Shown in pieces: positions 25,322 to 34,354 of a DNA stretch of 64,000 nt; position 1 is the stretch's first letter, and each line of letters begins with the position of its first letter. The position numbers and the translations under genes are program-made. Under the pieces are notes generated by a model that was given only the letters and a program-made list of their open reading frames with translations, did no database searches and had not been told where the DNA came from. The DNA comes from Rhodothermales bacterium (lineage in GTDB: Bacteria; Bacteroidota; Rhodothermia; Rhodothermales; UBA10348), in contig JAEPNP010000005.1 of assembly GCA_017643395.1 (NCBI GenBank), forward strand, positions 124,001 through 188,000, given 5' to 3'.

Positions 25322-26229
25322 ATCCCTACCGGCTGCCGCAGTCGGGGGTCGGAGGCCCACGCCACGACCTCTGCCAGAATTCTCCCGACCAGCACGACGC
25401 TGATGAAGACGAGTGAGATCGCAATGACCAGCTCCACCTCCACGACGGAGCCGGCGATTCCCTGATAGACGGCCTGCGCCAGGCCGGAGAGATTGAACAC
25501 GAACTCCACCACAATGGCGCCACCAAGCAGATAAGACAGGTTGCCGGCAAGACTCGTGGTCACCGGGCCTGCCAGCCCCAGAGCCAGGTGTGGCCAAACC
25601 GGTGATTTTCGGGCCCGGAGGGCCTCGACGAATCGAATCTCCCTGATCCGGCGGGTTCTGCCGGAAACCGTGCTCATGAAGTCCGCCATGCGGGAATCCC
25701 CCAGCGCCAGAGCCACGGTCGGAAAGAGATAGGCGACTGCGGCCGCTGTGCCACCTTCTCGAAGCGCGAAGCCGGTCACCGGCTCGTCAATTACCCACAA
25801 CCCCGCTGCCGACAGGAGCAGCGCGGTGATCAGCGTCGGGGTGCCCGAGACCAGATTCAGCACACCGGCGAGTCGATCCGCTGCACCACCACTCCACCCT
25901 GCAAGGATGGCGATGGGCAGGCCAAGGAGGAACCAGATTCCGAGGGCCCCAAGCACCAGCCAGGAGGACCGGCTCGCCTTGTAGCCGACAAGCGTCCATA
26001 TCGGGGCGCCCTCGGCATACGTCGTACCGAACTCCCATCGGACCACCGTAGCCAGATTCTCCGCGAATCGCTGGCCTACGCTGGAGTCTCGGGATCGCGC
26101 ATCGGGACCCGTACCGTCGGACGATCGATACGGGTCGGTCGGGATCAGCGCCAGCAACGCCGCAACCATGACGAAGGCGAGCAGCGCGACGGCGACCGAA
26201 CGAGCTATTGCGACTAGCAGCGGCTTCAC
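25318..26229 (-). CDS. ABC importer permease, DppB/OppB-like
   Basis: 303 residues from a GTG start (MKPLLVAIARS), eight bases after the binding-protein gene. One N-terminal helix (about 8-30), a periplasmic loop, then five helices; the EAA-type ATPase contact is in RFVEALRARKSPVWPHLAL and the end has the NLSGLAQAVYQGI segment typical of DppB (GLG-x-L equivalents). Forms the heterodimeric channel with the DppC-like permease, with which it overlaps by four bases. Confidence 0.9.
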   Translation of the reverse strand: MKPLLVAIARSVAVALLAFVMVAALLALIPTDPYRSSDGTGPDARSRDSSVGQRFAENLATVVRWEFGTTYAEGAPIWTLVGYKASRSSWLVLGALGIWFLLGLPIAILAGWSGGAADRLAGVLNLVSGTPTLITALLLSAAGLWVIDEPVTGFALREGGTAAAVAYLFPTVALALGDSRMADFMSTVSGRTRRIREIRFVEALRARKSPVWPHLALGLAGPVTTSLAGNLSYLLGGAIVVEFVFNLSGLAQAVYQGIAGSVVEVELVIAISLVFISVVLVGRILAEVVAWASDPRLRQPVGM

Positions 26230-26237
26230 GTTGGCGC

Positions 26238-27836
26238 CTACCGCAGGAAACTCCAGTCGCTGATGTAGGAAAAGAAGTAGAAGGGGTGCAGCGCGGTGGC
26301 CACCAGGGTGTTCTTTACGGCAGCCATTTGCTCGACCTGATACAGAAAGAGATAGGGCTGATCAATCGCTAGTTCGTACTGGAGCGCCTGGGATGCCTGA
26401 CGAGCTTCCTCCGGGGTCGGCGCGCTGGCAATTCTGTCCAGTTGCTCGTCCACAATGCGATCTCCGTATCCCCCGACGTTGGAGTCCCCGCGGCTGGCAT
26501 CGCTGTGGAACAGGTAGGTCATCTCATACGAGGGATCGAAGGACCACTCCACCCAGATGATGTCGAAATCACGGGTCTCATGCAGGGTAGCCTGATAGTC
26601 GGATCGAATCCGGGGCTCGATCAGTATCTCGATGCCGATGCGCTCCATATAGCCCTTGAAGGCCGTGGCGACTGCCTGCATGGTCGTTTCGGTGCCGGCG
26701 TCTTCAATGACGGTCACCAGCCTGAAAGACAGGCGCTCCCCGCTGGGCGATTCCCTGATCTTGTCGCCGTTCCTGTCTGAGTACCCGGCTGCAGCCAGTT
26801 CCCGTCTGGCCATCAGGTGGTTGTAGGACAGTCTCGGCAACCCGGCCGCGTAGTCGGGGTGACCGGTCACCACCGGACCGTCCAGGACTTGGCCCAACCC
26901 GGCGTAGAAGTTGTCCAGAATCTCCTGCCGGTTCGTGCCAAGCGCCATCGCGCGGCGAATCGGAAGATCCGCGAGCAGCGGGTTTCTGAAGTTGTACGCA
27001 AAGGCGTGGAACGAGTACGCCTCGTACACTTTCGTGACAAAGTTGCCGTTGTCCTCGAAGATGGGGATCTGACTATGCGGAATCCGGACCACCAGGTCCA
27101 GGTTGCCACTGGATGCATAGTTGACCATGGTCGACTCGTCGCTGATGCGGAGCAGTTCAACCCGATCGATATTGGGTGCTCCCTTCCAGTACCCTTGATT
27201 GGCCGCGAAGCGGATGTAGTTGTCGTAGAGATTGATCTCGTCCAGCTGGTAGGGCCCCAAACCAACGGGCTCCTCGTCGAGCGACTTGCCGCCGGCGGAT
27301 TCGGTCTGCATCCCCGATGCGTTGAAGCGATGTGCAGGCAGCATGGGGAACTCCAGCAGCGCAAGGACCGCTTCTGCCTCCCGGCGTTCGCGGAGGTGGA
27401 GCACAACGGTCCGGGGGGCTGGAGTACTTACACTCTCCACGTACCTGGAAGACACCTGGCGCGCGTAGCTTGCCCCCCGTGCGTTCTTGGCATACTCGAG
27501 CGTGAACGCCACATCCGCCGACGTAAACGGAGTGCCATCCGACCAGGCTGCCTCTACGAGCCCGAGCGTGATGGAAGAGGTCGGGCCTGACTTGGGCTCC
27601 CAGTCCTGGATCAGGCGCAGAAACGGCTGTTTGAAGTCATGGTCGTAGATGGCGAGTCCTTCGTGAATCAGGCTGAACACACGCTGCTGTGCCGCCGTTG
27701 AGCGCTTGCCCGAATAGGGATCCATCCCGGGGATCGACGTGCTCTCGGCGTAGCGAAGGGTGGTTTGTGCCGCCGAAGGGAGTGCCAGCACGAATGCCAG
27801 AAGCCAGCAGGAAGAGAGGAATGTGCGTACAGTCAT
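26238..27836 (-). CDS. Family 5 extracellular solute-binding protein (oligopeptide/dipeptide type)
   Basis: 532 residues with a cleavable signal peptide (ending PSAAQ, no lipobox, so soluble periplasmic). The SBP_bac_5 pattern is clear: LRYAESTSIPGMDPY, EAAWSDGTPFTSADVAFTLE, PVGLGPYQLDEIN, LPIRRAMALGTNRQEILD and the C-terminal DFDIIWVEWSFDPSYEM. Binds peptides or another oligomeric ligand and delivers it to the permeases. Its placement inside a lipoprotein/beta-propeller operon next to a phospho-signalling operon suggests the ligand could also act as a signal. Confidence 0.92.
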   Translation of the reverse strand: MTVRTFLSSCWLLAFVLALPSAAQTTLRYAESTSIPGMDPYSGKRSTAAQQRVFSLIHEGLAIYDHDFKQPFLRLIQDWEPKSGPTSSITLGLVEAAWSDGTPFTSADVAFTLEYAKNARGASYARQVSSRYVESVSTPAPRTVVLHLRERREAEAVLALLEFPMLPAHRFNASGMQTESAGGKSLDEEPVGLGPYQLDEINLYDNYIRFAANQGYWKGAPNIDRVELLRISDESTMVNYASSGNLDLVVRIPHSQIPIFEDNGNFVTKVYEAYSFHAFAYNFRNPLLADLPIRRAMALGTNRQEILDNFYAGLGQVLDGPVVTGHPDYAAGLPRLSYNHLMARRELAAAGYSDRNGDKIRESPSGERLSFRLVTVIEDAGTETTMQAVATAFKGYMERIGIEILIEPRIRSDYQATLHETRDFDIIWVEWSFDPSYEMTYLFHSDASRGDSNVGGYGDRIVDEQLDRIASAPTPEEARQASQALQYELAIDQPYLFLYQVEQMAAVKNTLVATALHPFYFFSYISDWSFLR

Positions 27837-27839
27837 GAC

Positions 27840-28967
27840 TCAGTTGTTTACCACAGGTCCCTGGCGCTTCTCAGGGCTCGCTATGAACTGGGAAAGCTCC
27901 AGCGCGCTCATGGCGGGGGCGAACACTTCCTGGGCGGAGACCAATTGATCTAGCGCGAACCGGTGGGCCTCCATGGAGCCGGAGCGTTGTTGCGTGGCGA
28001 GGAGTTGCCGTGCGGACGCGGCAACCAGTCGAGAGGAAAGCCCGACTCGACCGGAACGAAAGAGCCTGTCGAGATCGAGGGCCGTGGCGTATTCCGGGCG
28101 GTTGATTCTGAGCACCGCGCGCAGAAAGAACTCTGTCGTGCTGTCCATGGAGCGCACCTGATTCAGCATCGGCGCGACCAGGCCGCGCACCTGGTCGGTA
28201 TCGCCCAACAGGCTCGCCGCGACGTAGGAGGCGATGGCCCGCTCTTCTCGTGTGCTCGGTTGCCCGAAATTCAGAGAAGGGTTCGTCGCACCACGCGCTG
28301 CGATGCCGTCGGCGACGAGCCGCTCCAGGGCTGTACCCGGCGACGCCGTCACCGCCTGTTCGCCAGACTCGAAAGTGGCAAGCAGGCCCATCAACCTGAC
28401 TTCGGGCCGAGAACTGTCTCTTGAATACGTCGCGGCCAGACGCAGGTCGATGGCGCCTGCAATGCGCAGGGCCGGCGCCGAGTAATAGCGCAGCTGGAAG
28501 CGGCCGTTGGAGGCAGCCACCTCTTCTGCCATGAACGAGTGGCCTCCCAGATCACCGATGGGGTCCGAATCGAGCCCGAAGAGCCCGGACATCCTGGCGC
28601 ACAGCCGCTCCGCAAGCGCATCCGGACTTCCCGAGCATATGTCCGTGACAGAGGCCCGCCCCAGACGATTCTGATAGCCACGGGGGCGGTCCGCACGGCG
28701 ATCCCAGTTGCCGTCCTGCACCCATTCGGCGTAGGTCTCGCCGTTACGGGTCACGATCTCAGCGAGGTCCAGGAAGGCGAAGCCCCTCAGGAAGTGTACG
28801 CGCGTCAGGACATCCGGGTTTGCCCCCTGAGCGTATGCCGCCTCAACAGCCTCAAACAGCCGGCCCTCGGAAGCCAGTTGCTCGGGAGTCTGTGCGCCGG
28901 CCGGCCTGTGAGAGGCGATCAGCGTGCAGAGCAGTAGCGCCGAGGTCAACCCTGATCGGTACCTCAT
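27840..28967 (-). CDS. Unrecognised exported protein, helical-repeat-like
   Basis: 375 residues. A signal peptide ends near PAGAQ, followed by mostly alpha-helical sequence with Ala/Leu spacing suggestive of TPR or other helical repeats (EQLASEGRLFEAVEAAYAQG near the N-terminus; RLVAASARQLLATQQRSG near the end). No catalytic motif seen and no family recognised. Its ATG overlaps the upstream lipoprotein stop (ATGA) and its stop is three bases before the binding-protein ATG, so it is firmly inside the operon and probably a periplasmic accessory to the transporter or lipoproteins. Confidence 0.75.
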   Translation of the reverse strand: MRYRSGLTSALLLCTLIASHRPAGAQTPEQLASEGRLFEAVEAAYAQGANPDVLTRVHFLRGFAFLDLAEIVTRNGETYAEWVQDGNWDRRADRPRGYQNRLGRASVTDICSGSPDALAERLCARMSGLFGLDSDPIGDLGGHSFMAEEVAASNGRFQLRYYSAPALRIAGAIDLRLAATYSRDSSRPEVRLMGLLATFESGEQAVTASPGTALERLVADGIAARGATNPSLNFGQPSTREERAIASYVAASLLGDTDQVRGLVAPMLNQVRSMDSTTEFFLRAVLRINRPEYATALDLDRLFRSGRVGLSSRLVAASARQLLATQQRSGSMEAHRFALDQLVSAQEVFAPAMSALELSQFIASPEKRQGPVVNN

Positions 28968-30796
28968 TGGGCAACCCTCTCAAACTCCTGACGCCGGGCT
29001 CCTTCCCAGTTGCGGAGGACTTCGCCTTTGCTGCCCACCGACAGCACCCGGAAGGACTCGCTCGTAGCTTGCTCCAGCGCCACTTCCAGCCCTTCAGTAA
29101 TGAAGTCCGGTAGCTCGATCTCCTCCCCTGCCGGTGCCAGGAAGTACCGTTTCAGAGAGCGGTCGTTTTCGTCCCCGTCCATATCGGTAACCTCAAGAAC
29201 AAGGATCAGCTCACCCAGGGCGAGATCGCTCGAGATGGTTTTGCCGGAGAACCGTCTGTCCGAACTCGCGAAAAGGTCGATGTTTGCTGAGGCGTCCAGA
29301 TAGGACAACGTGTATTGCACGAAGGCCGTATCAGGGGTCGTGGCAGCGTTCTCGGCAATCACCGTCAGCGTGTACTCCCCACCGCGAAGCAGGCGGTCTG
29401 AGACGTTGACCTGCGAGGTTGCCTCCGGCTCAGCCTGAACATCCCCTGACACCAGACGGAGATCGTCCGGCACAGGACCGAATACCTCGTGAGGCACATC
29501 ATGCTCGAACGTGAGACTGGTCAGATGCCGGCCCTGGAGCAGCGTGTCCCTCGAGGACGCCTCCATGACCATAAGCTCACTTGCATTGTTGAGCGAAAGG
29601 GTCCACCGATGCCTTGCCGCCGCTTCGTCCCCTGTTATACCGAACATGGGGCTCTCGGCAAACGTCTCCGAGTCGATGGATACTTCGGGCTGCCGGGCCG
29701 CGGGGACGGACGAAAACGACTGACCCTCAGCGCCGGATGACGCCGAGTCCAGCACGGCCTCCATGTGGAGGACTTCGGCAATGACCTCCCAGGTGCGCGC
29801 GCCTTCCGAGCTGTCGAAGCCCGAGCAGCGACCCTCACCGTCGACCAGGTCCTGACTGGTGAGAACGCAGGCCTGCGAATCGTCTACCAACACCCGGAAT
29901 CGATCATAGTCCCTCGGCTCACGGGTCGTATAGTCGACCTGGAACACCAGCTCCTCCGCTCCTTCTGTAAACACGACCGGGTCGTCGGATGTCGGGCTGG
30001 TTGCCTGGACCGCAGTCGCTGGAAAGAGGACCTCCAGGGTGTCGCTTGCGACCAGGGCACCCAGTCTGTTGCCTAACAGAATTTCGGGGGCGGAGTCATC
30101 GAAGCCCTCGAATTGGCTGTTGGCCAGGGCCCGGTGCAGCTGAATGGTACTCTCATTTTCGGGAGTGACCGACCAGATGAACACGCCATCGTTCCCGGAA
30201 AAATCGGCCGAGAAGGCGGGTTCCGTCACCACCTCGTCATCGACGAGCGATCCGACAGCGATGTGCCACGCGTGTGTCTGTGCGTCACTGGACCAGGAGA
30301 ATTCGATGTCTCCTGCCAGGGCAACGTCACCGGAGCGTGGCGTCAGAAGCTCTACTGCATCCGGCAGGCTCGGGAGCAGTTGAATGTCTGCGGTGACCAG
30401 CGTGCCGGCCCCTCCACCCGCTTCGCCGACCTCGATCTCAACGGTGCGAGTTGACTCTTCCGTCTGGAGGTCATCCGTGGCCGACAGGGTCACCACGTCC
30501 CGATTGGCGGACACCTGGGCGGTGACCCCGGATTCCGCGGTAACGGCGACGATGACTGCCGAGTCCACGTTTGCCACAAGATCCGCTGCGTTGAATGTGA
30601 TGGTTTTGGCATGGAAGCCGGCCACCAGCCACAAGTCGTTGTCCAGCGGCGGAAGCGGCCTGGGTTGCTCGGCGACAATCTGACTACGAAGCGCATCCAC
30701 ATCGTCCGGTGGAGCACCTACGGTGTCGCATCCGAGCCCGGACACCGTCCAGAGCGTCAGGCACAGGATGCCGATGAGCAGACGTGCATGCTGCAT
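28964..30796 (-). CDS. Large beta-rich lipoprotein of unknown function
   Basis: 610 residues with lipobox GLGC (Cys23), so membrane-anchored on the periplasmic or surface side. The sequence is acidic and beta-rich, with a segment like an FN3 or Ig domain (IEFSWSSDAQTHAWHIAVG) and several similar strands, implying tandem beta-sandwich domains. No enzyme motif. A good Shine-Dalgarno-like GGAGG stands eight bases before the ATG, unusual in this window. The gene starts three bases after the beta-propeller gene and overlaps the next by four. Likely a binding or scaffold protein. Confidence 0.78.
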   Translation of the reverse strand: MQHARLLIGILCLTLWTVSGLGCDTVGAPPDDVDALRSQIVAEQPRPLPPLDNDLWLVAGFHAKTITFNAADLVANVDSAVIVAVTAESGVTAQVSANRDVVTLSATDDLQTEESTRTVEIEVGEAGGGAGTLVTADIQLLPSLPDAVELLTPRSGDVALAGDIEFSWSSDAQTHAWHIAVGSLVDDEVVTEPAFSADFSGNDGVFIWSVTPENESTIQLHRALANSQFEGFDDSAPEILLGNRLGALVASDTLEVLFPATAVQATSPTSDDPVVFTEGAEELVFQVDYTTREPRDYDRFRVLVDDSQACVLTSQDLVDGEGRCSGFDSSEGARTWEVIAEVLHMEAVLDSASSGAEGQSFSSVPAARQPEVSIDSETFAESPMFGITGDEAAARHRWTLSLNNASELMVMEASSRDTLLQGRHLTSLTFEHDVPHEVFGPVPDDLRLVSGDVQAEPEATSQVNVSDRLLRGGEYTLTVIAENAATTPDTAFVQYTLSYLDASANIDLFASSDRRFSGKTISSDLALGELILVLEVTDMDGDENDRSLKRYFLAPAGEEIELPDFITEGLEVALEQATSESFRVLSVGSKGEVLRNWEGARRQEFERVAQ

Positions 30797-30799
30797 GGT

Positions 30800-32599
30800 T
30801 CAGTCCCTCCGTCCAAGCTTGAGATTGACGCCCAATCCAGCGTTATAGCGGTCTCCACCCAGGGGCATGATGGTTGGAAACACCCGCAATGAAGCGCCGG
30901 ATGGCCTTCCTGCGCCGATGCCCGCGTCCACCGCACTGGCCAACCAGGCGGAGGCGGTCAGCGCCAGCAGAAGCTTGCCCTGACTTCTCTTTGAGGAATA
31001 CGAATCGTAGTCCGCCTGAATCTCTTCAAAGCGGGCTTCCAGGGTGGCACCCCGACATCTTCCCGCCGGGCATTCGTTTACGGCACTTGCCAGCGCCGCT
31101 TCATAGTCGTCTCCGAAACTCTGCGCCTGACTGAATGCGCCGGCCGCGCCGAGGGCTCCGACACCTACCGCGGCCCGGTACATCCAGGCACGGCGCCGCT
31201 GACCTTTATACGCCTGACCCTGGCCCGGAATGAGCAGGGAGCGCGTCACGGCAGCCCCGGCGTTGTAGTCGTCTCGGGTTTCCACGCAGGCGGGTACGGC
31301 CGCGCCCCGCGGGCCCTCGCGCACTTCCAGACGCATGCGTGAACCTTGCTGGGAGGCGAACGCAAATCGTAGCACGCCACATGCGGATGCGGTGAGCTCC
31401 TGGTTGTTGACCGTGCGAAACGTGCCGGAGAGGTCTTCCTCGTACGAATCACCGGCGCCCCCCATCCACTGCTCAATCCAGCGCAGCCGGGCCGGGTAGT
31501 CGGCCGCCTCGTCCTTTTCAACGTAGAGGATGCCGGTCCTTCCGCCGGTCGCGATCCACTGTGGGCCCATGCGCTCATTCGGAAGCACTCCGCGAGCGAT
31601 GCGCCTTCCGCTGGCCCCCACCAGCAGTTGCCCCCTCGACACCTGGCGTGTGCCGGAGTAGTAGAGCACCTGCGCGACTGCGACGTCCTGCAGCGTGCGT
31701 TCGGCCTGCTCCTGGACGGCCTCCGAGGAGGTATAGAAGGCCAGGAACCTCCCGTCGGGAGACCAGGAAGGCTTGTATCGGTCAAAGCCTTCCAGCTCAA
31801 TCGCAGCAATCTCGATCGGGTCCGCCCGATCTCCCCGGAGGGCCGCTCCGACATCAATCACCGAAACGGCGAACACGCCCCTCACCCGATGCTGGTAAGC
31901 CAGAGACTGGCCTCCCGGGGAGAACGTGGGGCCGAGTTCCGGCTCCTCGGGCGTCCATGTCAGTCGTTCGACCGGGACTGGCTCCAGGTCTGTGGAGGTG
32001 GCCTCTGCGAGGCTGAAGAGATCCTCGAGATCCTGAATCGCGAACAGGTCCTCTCCCCCTTCCCTCAGTTGGCCGCGAAACACCAAGAGCTCCCCATCCT
32101 CGGTCCAGGTCGGCTCGCGCACCTGAATCAGGTCCAGAGGTACTGGAATCGCTGAGGAGACCTGATCGCCGTCCATCCGGGCGAGGAGAAGCTCAAAGCC
32201 TCCTCCCCGCTCACCGGAAACGTACACAAACCATTGGGAACCGTCCCGGGAGAGCGTCGGACGCCAGGCCAGTTCGCCCCGGTAACCCGGGTCGGCCTCC
32301 GAGCAGTCCCGCTCTTCAAACAGACCGCCGCAGTCCTGTGCGCCGGACCATCGTTCGTCAAGTTCGACGACGTGCACGCTGCCCGAGCGTTCGTTTCGGA
32401 TCCCGATCACGCGGGTCCGCTCGCGCTGCCGCTCGAACGCGATGATGTCCGGGTTGGACGGACTGAACTTGGGGCTGGCGATGAGCCCTCCTTCGCTACC
32501 GGATTGCGCCACGGCGTCGTGGGCAAGCCCAACCATCAGGACCGCCATCGTGAGCCAACCGGTGATTCGAAAGGCCATGTATGTGGGTGCGTGTTTCAT
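30800..32599 (-). CDS. Exported TolB/WD40-like beta-propeller with C-terminal DUF5683-like membrane region
   Basis: 599 residues. A signal peptide ends near DAVAQ. Repeats with the TolB/PD40 pattern follow (ASPKFSPSNPDIIAFER, LGPTFSPGGQSLAYQ, YKPSWSPDGRFLAFY), forming a propeller up to about residue 420. The C-terminal part, LLIPGQGQAYKGQRRRAWMY then a Gly/Ala-rich hydrophobic helix, resembles the DUF5683 region of Bacteroidota envelope proteins and should insert into the membrane. Probably an interaction platform in the periplasm. Overlaps the TPR-lipoprotein gene by four bases. Confidence 0.82.
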   Translation of the reverse strand: MKHAPTYMAFRITGWLTMAVLMVGLAHDAVAQSGSEGGLIASPKFSPSNPDIIAFERQRERTRVIGIRNERSGSVHVVELDERWSGAQDCGGLFEERDCSEADPGYRGELAWRPTLSRDGSQWFVYVSGERGGGFELLLARMDGDQVSSAIPVPLDLIQVREPTWTEDGELLVFRGQLREGGEDLFAIQDLEDLFSLAEATSTDLEPVPVERLTWTPEEPELGPTFSPGGQSLAYQHRVRGVFAVSVIDVGAALRGDRADPIEIAAIELEGFDRYKPSWSPDGRFLAFYTSSEAVQEQAERTLQDVAVAQVLYYSGTRQVSRGQLLVGASGRRIARGVLPNERMGPQWIATGGRTGILYVEKDEAADYPARLRWIEQWMGGAGDSYEEDLSGTFRTVNNQELTASACGVLRFAFASQQGSRMRLEVREGPRGAAVPACVETRDDYNAGAAVTRSLLIPGQGQAYKGQRRRAWMYRAAVGVGALGAAGAFSQAQSFGDDYEAALASAVNECPAGRCRGATLEARFEEIQADYDSYSSKRSQGKLLLALTASAWLASAVDAGIGAGRPSGASLRVFPTIMPLGGDRYNAGLGVNLKLGRRD

Positions 32600-33717
32600 A
32601 GCTGGCGAAGCTTCTCTTCGATGCTTTGAATGCGTTCAGGAACCGACGCCGCGGCTGCGGTCAGATCTGCGGGAGCCGGCTGCTGCGGAGGAAATCGGGC
32701 AACCAGCGCCTCGAAGTCCCTCAGTTCTCTGGCGGCTCGAATGAGATGCGAGCGGGCCGCATTGTTGTTGTTGACGTCGATGGCTCGATCGGCGCGGATC
32801 TGGAAGGCACGTCCCTGGAAGTAGGACGCCCAGGCCTTGTAGACCGCCTTCCTGTCGTCGGGGAAAGTGCCCGAGTACCGAATCATGTTGTCCGCGGTCG
32901 CAGCGAGCTCATCGGCCATTCGGCGGCTTTCCAGAACCACTCCCAGGTTGTAGAGCGCGCGCCCGTTTCGGGGATCGGCCTCAAGCACGGTTCTGAATGC
33001 CGTCGTGGCGTCTTCCAGGTTCTGGGACTGAAAGAAGCCTATGCCACCGTCGATCAGGCCCTCCAGGCACTCCGCGACCGACAGGCCGGCCGCATCCGCG
33101 CAGTTGGTGGTCTGGGCAAAGGCGACGGCACCCCCATGCTGCCGTTCCTCTCCAGCCTGAACCGTAATCGGAATCTCACCGTCCAGACTTTGCGATCCGG
33201 TGGTGGCAGTCCAGGAGTATTGCCCCTCATTCAACTGAACACAGAGTTCCCCGTCTCCGCGCCTGACTGAAGTGGGCTCCACCTCGTCATTTGTCGCATT
33301 AAAGAAGCGAAACGACTCCACGGTGGTCTCAAAACAGTACCACCCGCTGCGTTCTCCGCAGACCGGGTTGTCACTGTTTGCGCAGTCAATGGGCTGCTCC
33401 GGTCCGCTTTCCTGAGGCTCGCCGGCGCCCGCGGGGCCTGGCGGTCTCGGCGGCAGAATCGTTACACCAGCCGTTCCTGGCGTGGGTGCTTCGCCACCTC
33501 CAACCACGATCGTTCCCTTTTCCTCGTAGGTCTCGGTGTCTTCCTGTTGGACCGGCCCAGGACCGGTTTCGGCATTCTCCTCGAAATCCAGGGGCTCGAC
33601 TTGAGCGATACCCTCAGATCCCGGCGCGGGGTTGGGATCCGAGGTCTGTTGGCCGCCACAGCCCATGCCCAGCAGGCCGGCGAGCAGCGTCGCGAGGAAT
33701 GAAGTACGGCTATTCAT
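32596..33717 (-). CDS. TPR-containing lipoprotein
   Basis: 373 residues from the ATG at 33717, which starts the lipoprotein signal with lipobox LGMGC (Cys20); a longer in-frame start upstream would bury it. A Pro/Gly/Glu-rich linker (about 21-115) leads to a small disulfide-bearing beta domain (CANSDNPVCGERSGWYCFE) and then TPR-like helices (GFFQSQNLEDATTAFRTVLE, NGRALYNLGVVLESRRM). Such proteins usually scaffold envelope complexes. Overlaps the preceding gene by eight bases and the following by four. Confidence 0.8.
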   Translation of the reverse strand: MNSRTSFLATLLAGLLGMGCGGQQTSDPNPAPGSEGIAQVEPLDFEENAETGPGPVQQEDTETYEEKGTIVVGGGEAPTPGTAGVTILPPRPPGPAGAGEPQESGPEQPIDCANSDNPVCGERSGWYCFETTVESFRFFNATNDEVEPTSVRRGDGELCVQLNEGQYSWTATTGSQSLDGEIPITVQAGEERQHGGAVAFAQTTNCADAAGLSVAECLEGLIDGGIGFFQSQNLEDATTAFRTVLEADPRNGRALYNLGVVLESRRMADELAATADNMIRYSGTFPDDRKAVYKAWASYFQGRAFQIRADRAIDVNNNNAARSHLIRAARELRDFEALVARFPPQQPAPADLTAAAASVPERIQSIEEKLRQL

Positions 33718-34162
33718 TGTTGACCGGGCGCACTCCCCGCCGGAGGATGGTCCCCATGCCGGACGCCGTCGTATCGAGTCCGGGTCTGAACTCGGCATGC
33801 CAGTTCAGTCGAATCACCATGGTGTCCAATGGAATCTGGTTGCGAGCCATGTCTACGAGAAAGACTCCGGTCTCTGCGCCGACCGTCTCCGCGGTTGCCC
33901 GGATCTCGTAGCTCTGCAGCGCTTCATTCGGCGGGTCTTCCAGGACGCGATAGACACCGAGCGAATCTGTGCGGCCGAGGATATACCGGGGCGTGGATTC
34001 GATAAGCACGTCCGGAATCGCCAACGCACTCGTGGTGTCCGGACCGAGCACAAGAATGTGAAAGGCCGCCCGAGGACCCATGACGAGGGGCTGGGGCGAT
34101 GTAGCCGTCGATGCGCAGCCGGTCAGCACCGCGGCAAGTAGCGTCGGGAGAAGCGTTTTCAT
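33710..34162 (-). CDS. Small lipoprotein, first gene of the leftward operon
   Basis: 150 residues with lipobox LTGC (Cys16). The rest is beta-rich (AAFHILVLGPDTTSALAIPD, IPLDTMVIRLNWHAEF), with the look of a carboxypeptidase-regulatory or transthyretin-like fold, and no catalytic motif. It is the promoter-proximal gene of the ten-gene operon, followed without a gap by the TPR lipoprotein. Confidence 0.75.
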   Translation of the reverse strand: MKTLLPTLLAAVLTGCASTATSPQPLVMGPRAAFHILVLGPDTTSALAIPDVLIESTPRYILGRTDSLGVYRVLEDPPNEALQSYEIRATAETVGAETGVFLVDMARNQIPLDTMVIRLNWHAEFRPGLDTTASGMGTILRRGVRPVNNE

Positions 34163-34226
34163 TCAGGGCTCTGCGGGGAAGGTTGGCGTGACCCGGATAC
34201 ACGTCTTCCTAGCATCTCACAGCACT

Positions 34227-34278
34227 TGCAGACGGCTGACCGGCATTTCCCGCAGAAAAAAGTTCGACGCCGTCTGCA
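34227..34278. promoter_or_regulatory. Perfect 10-bp inverted repeat in the divergent promoter region
   Basis: TGCAGACGGC at 34227-34236 and its exact complement GCCGTCTGCA at 34269-34278 flank a 32-base centre that includes an A-run. The site is 65 bases from the lipoprotein start and 77 bases from the FHA-protease start, so one dimeric regulator or a cruciform could control both operons. No adjacent regulator gene was seen. Confidence 0.5.
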
Positions 34279-34354
34279 GATGCGCGGAACTGGCAGGACC
34301 TGTTCACAAAGCGCTTCGCCAAGAAGGCCTCCCTAACGACCTGCCCTCACGACC

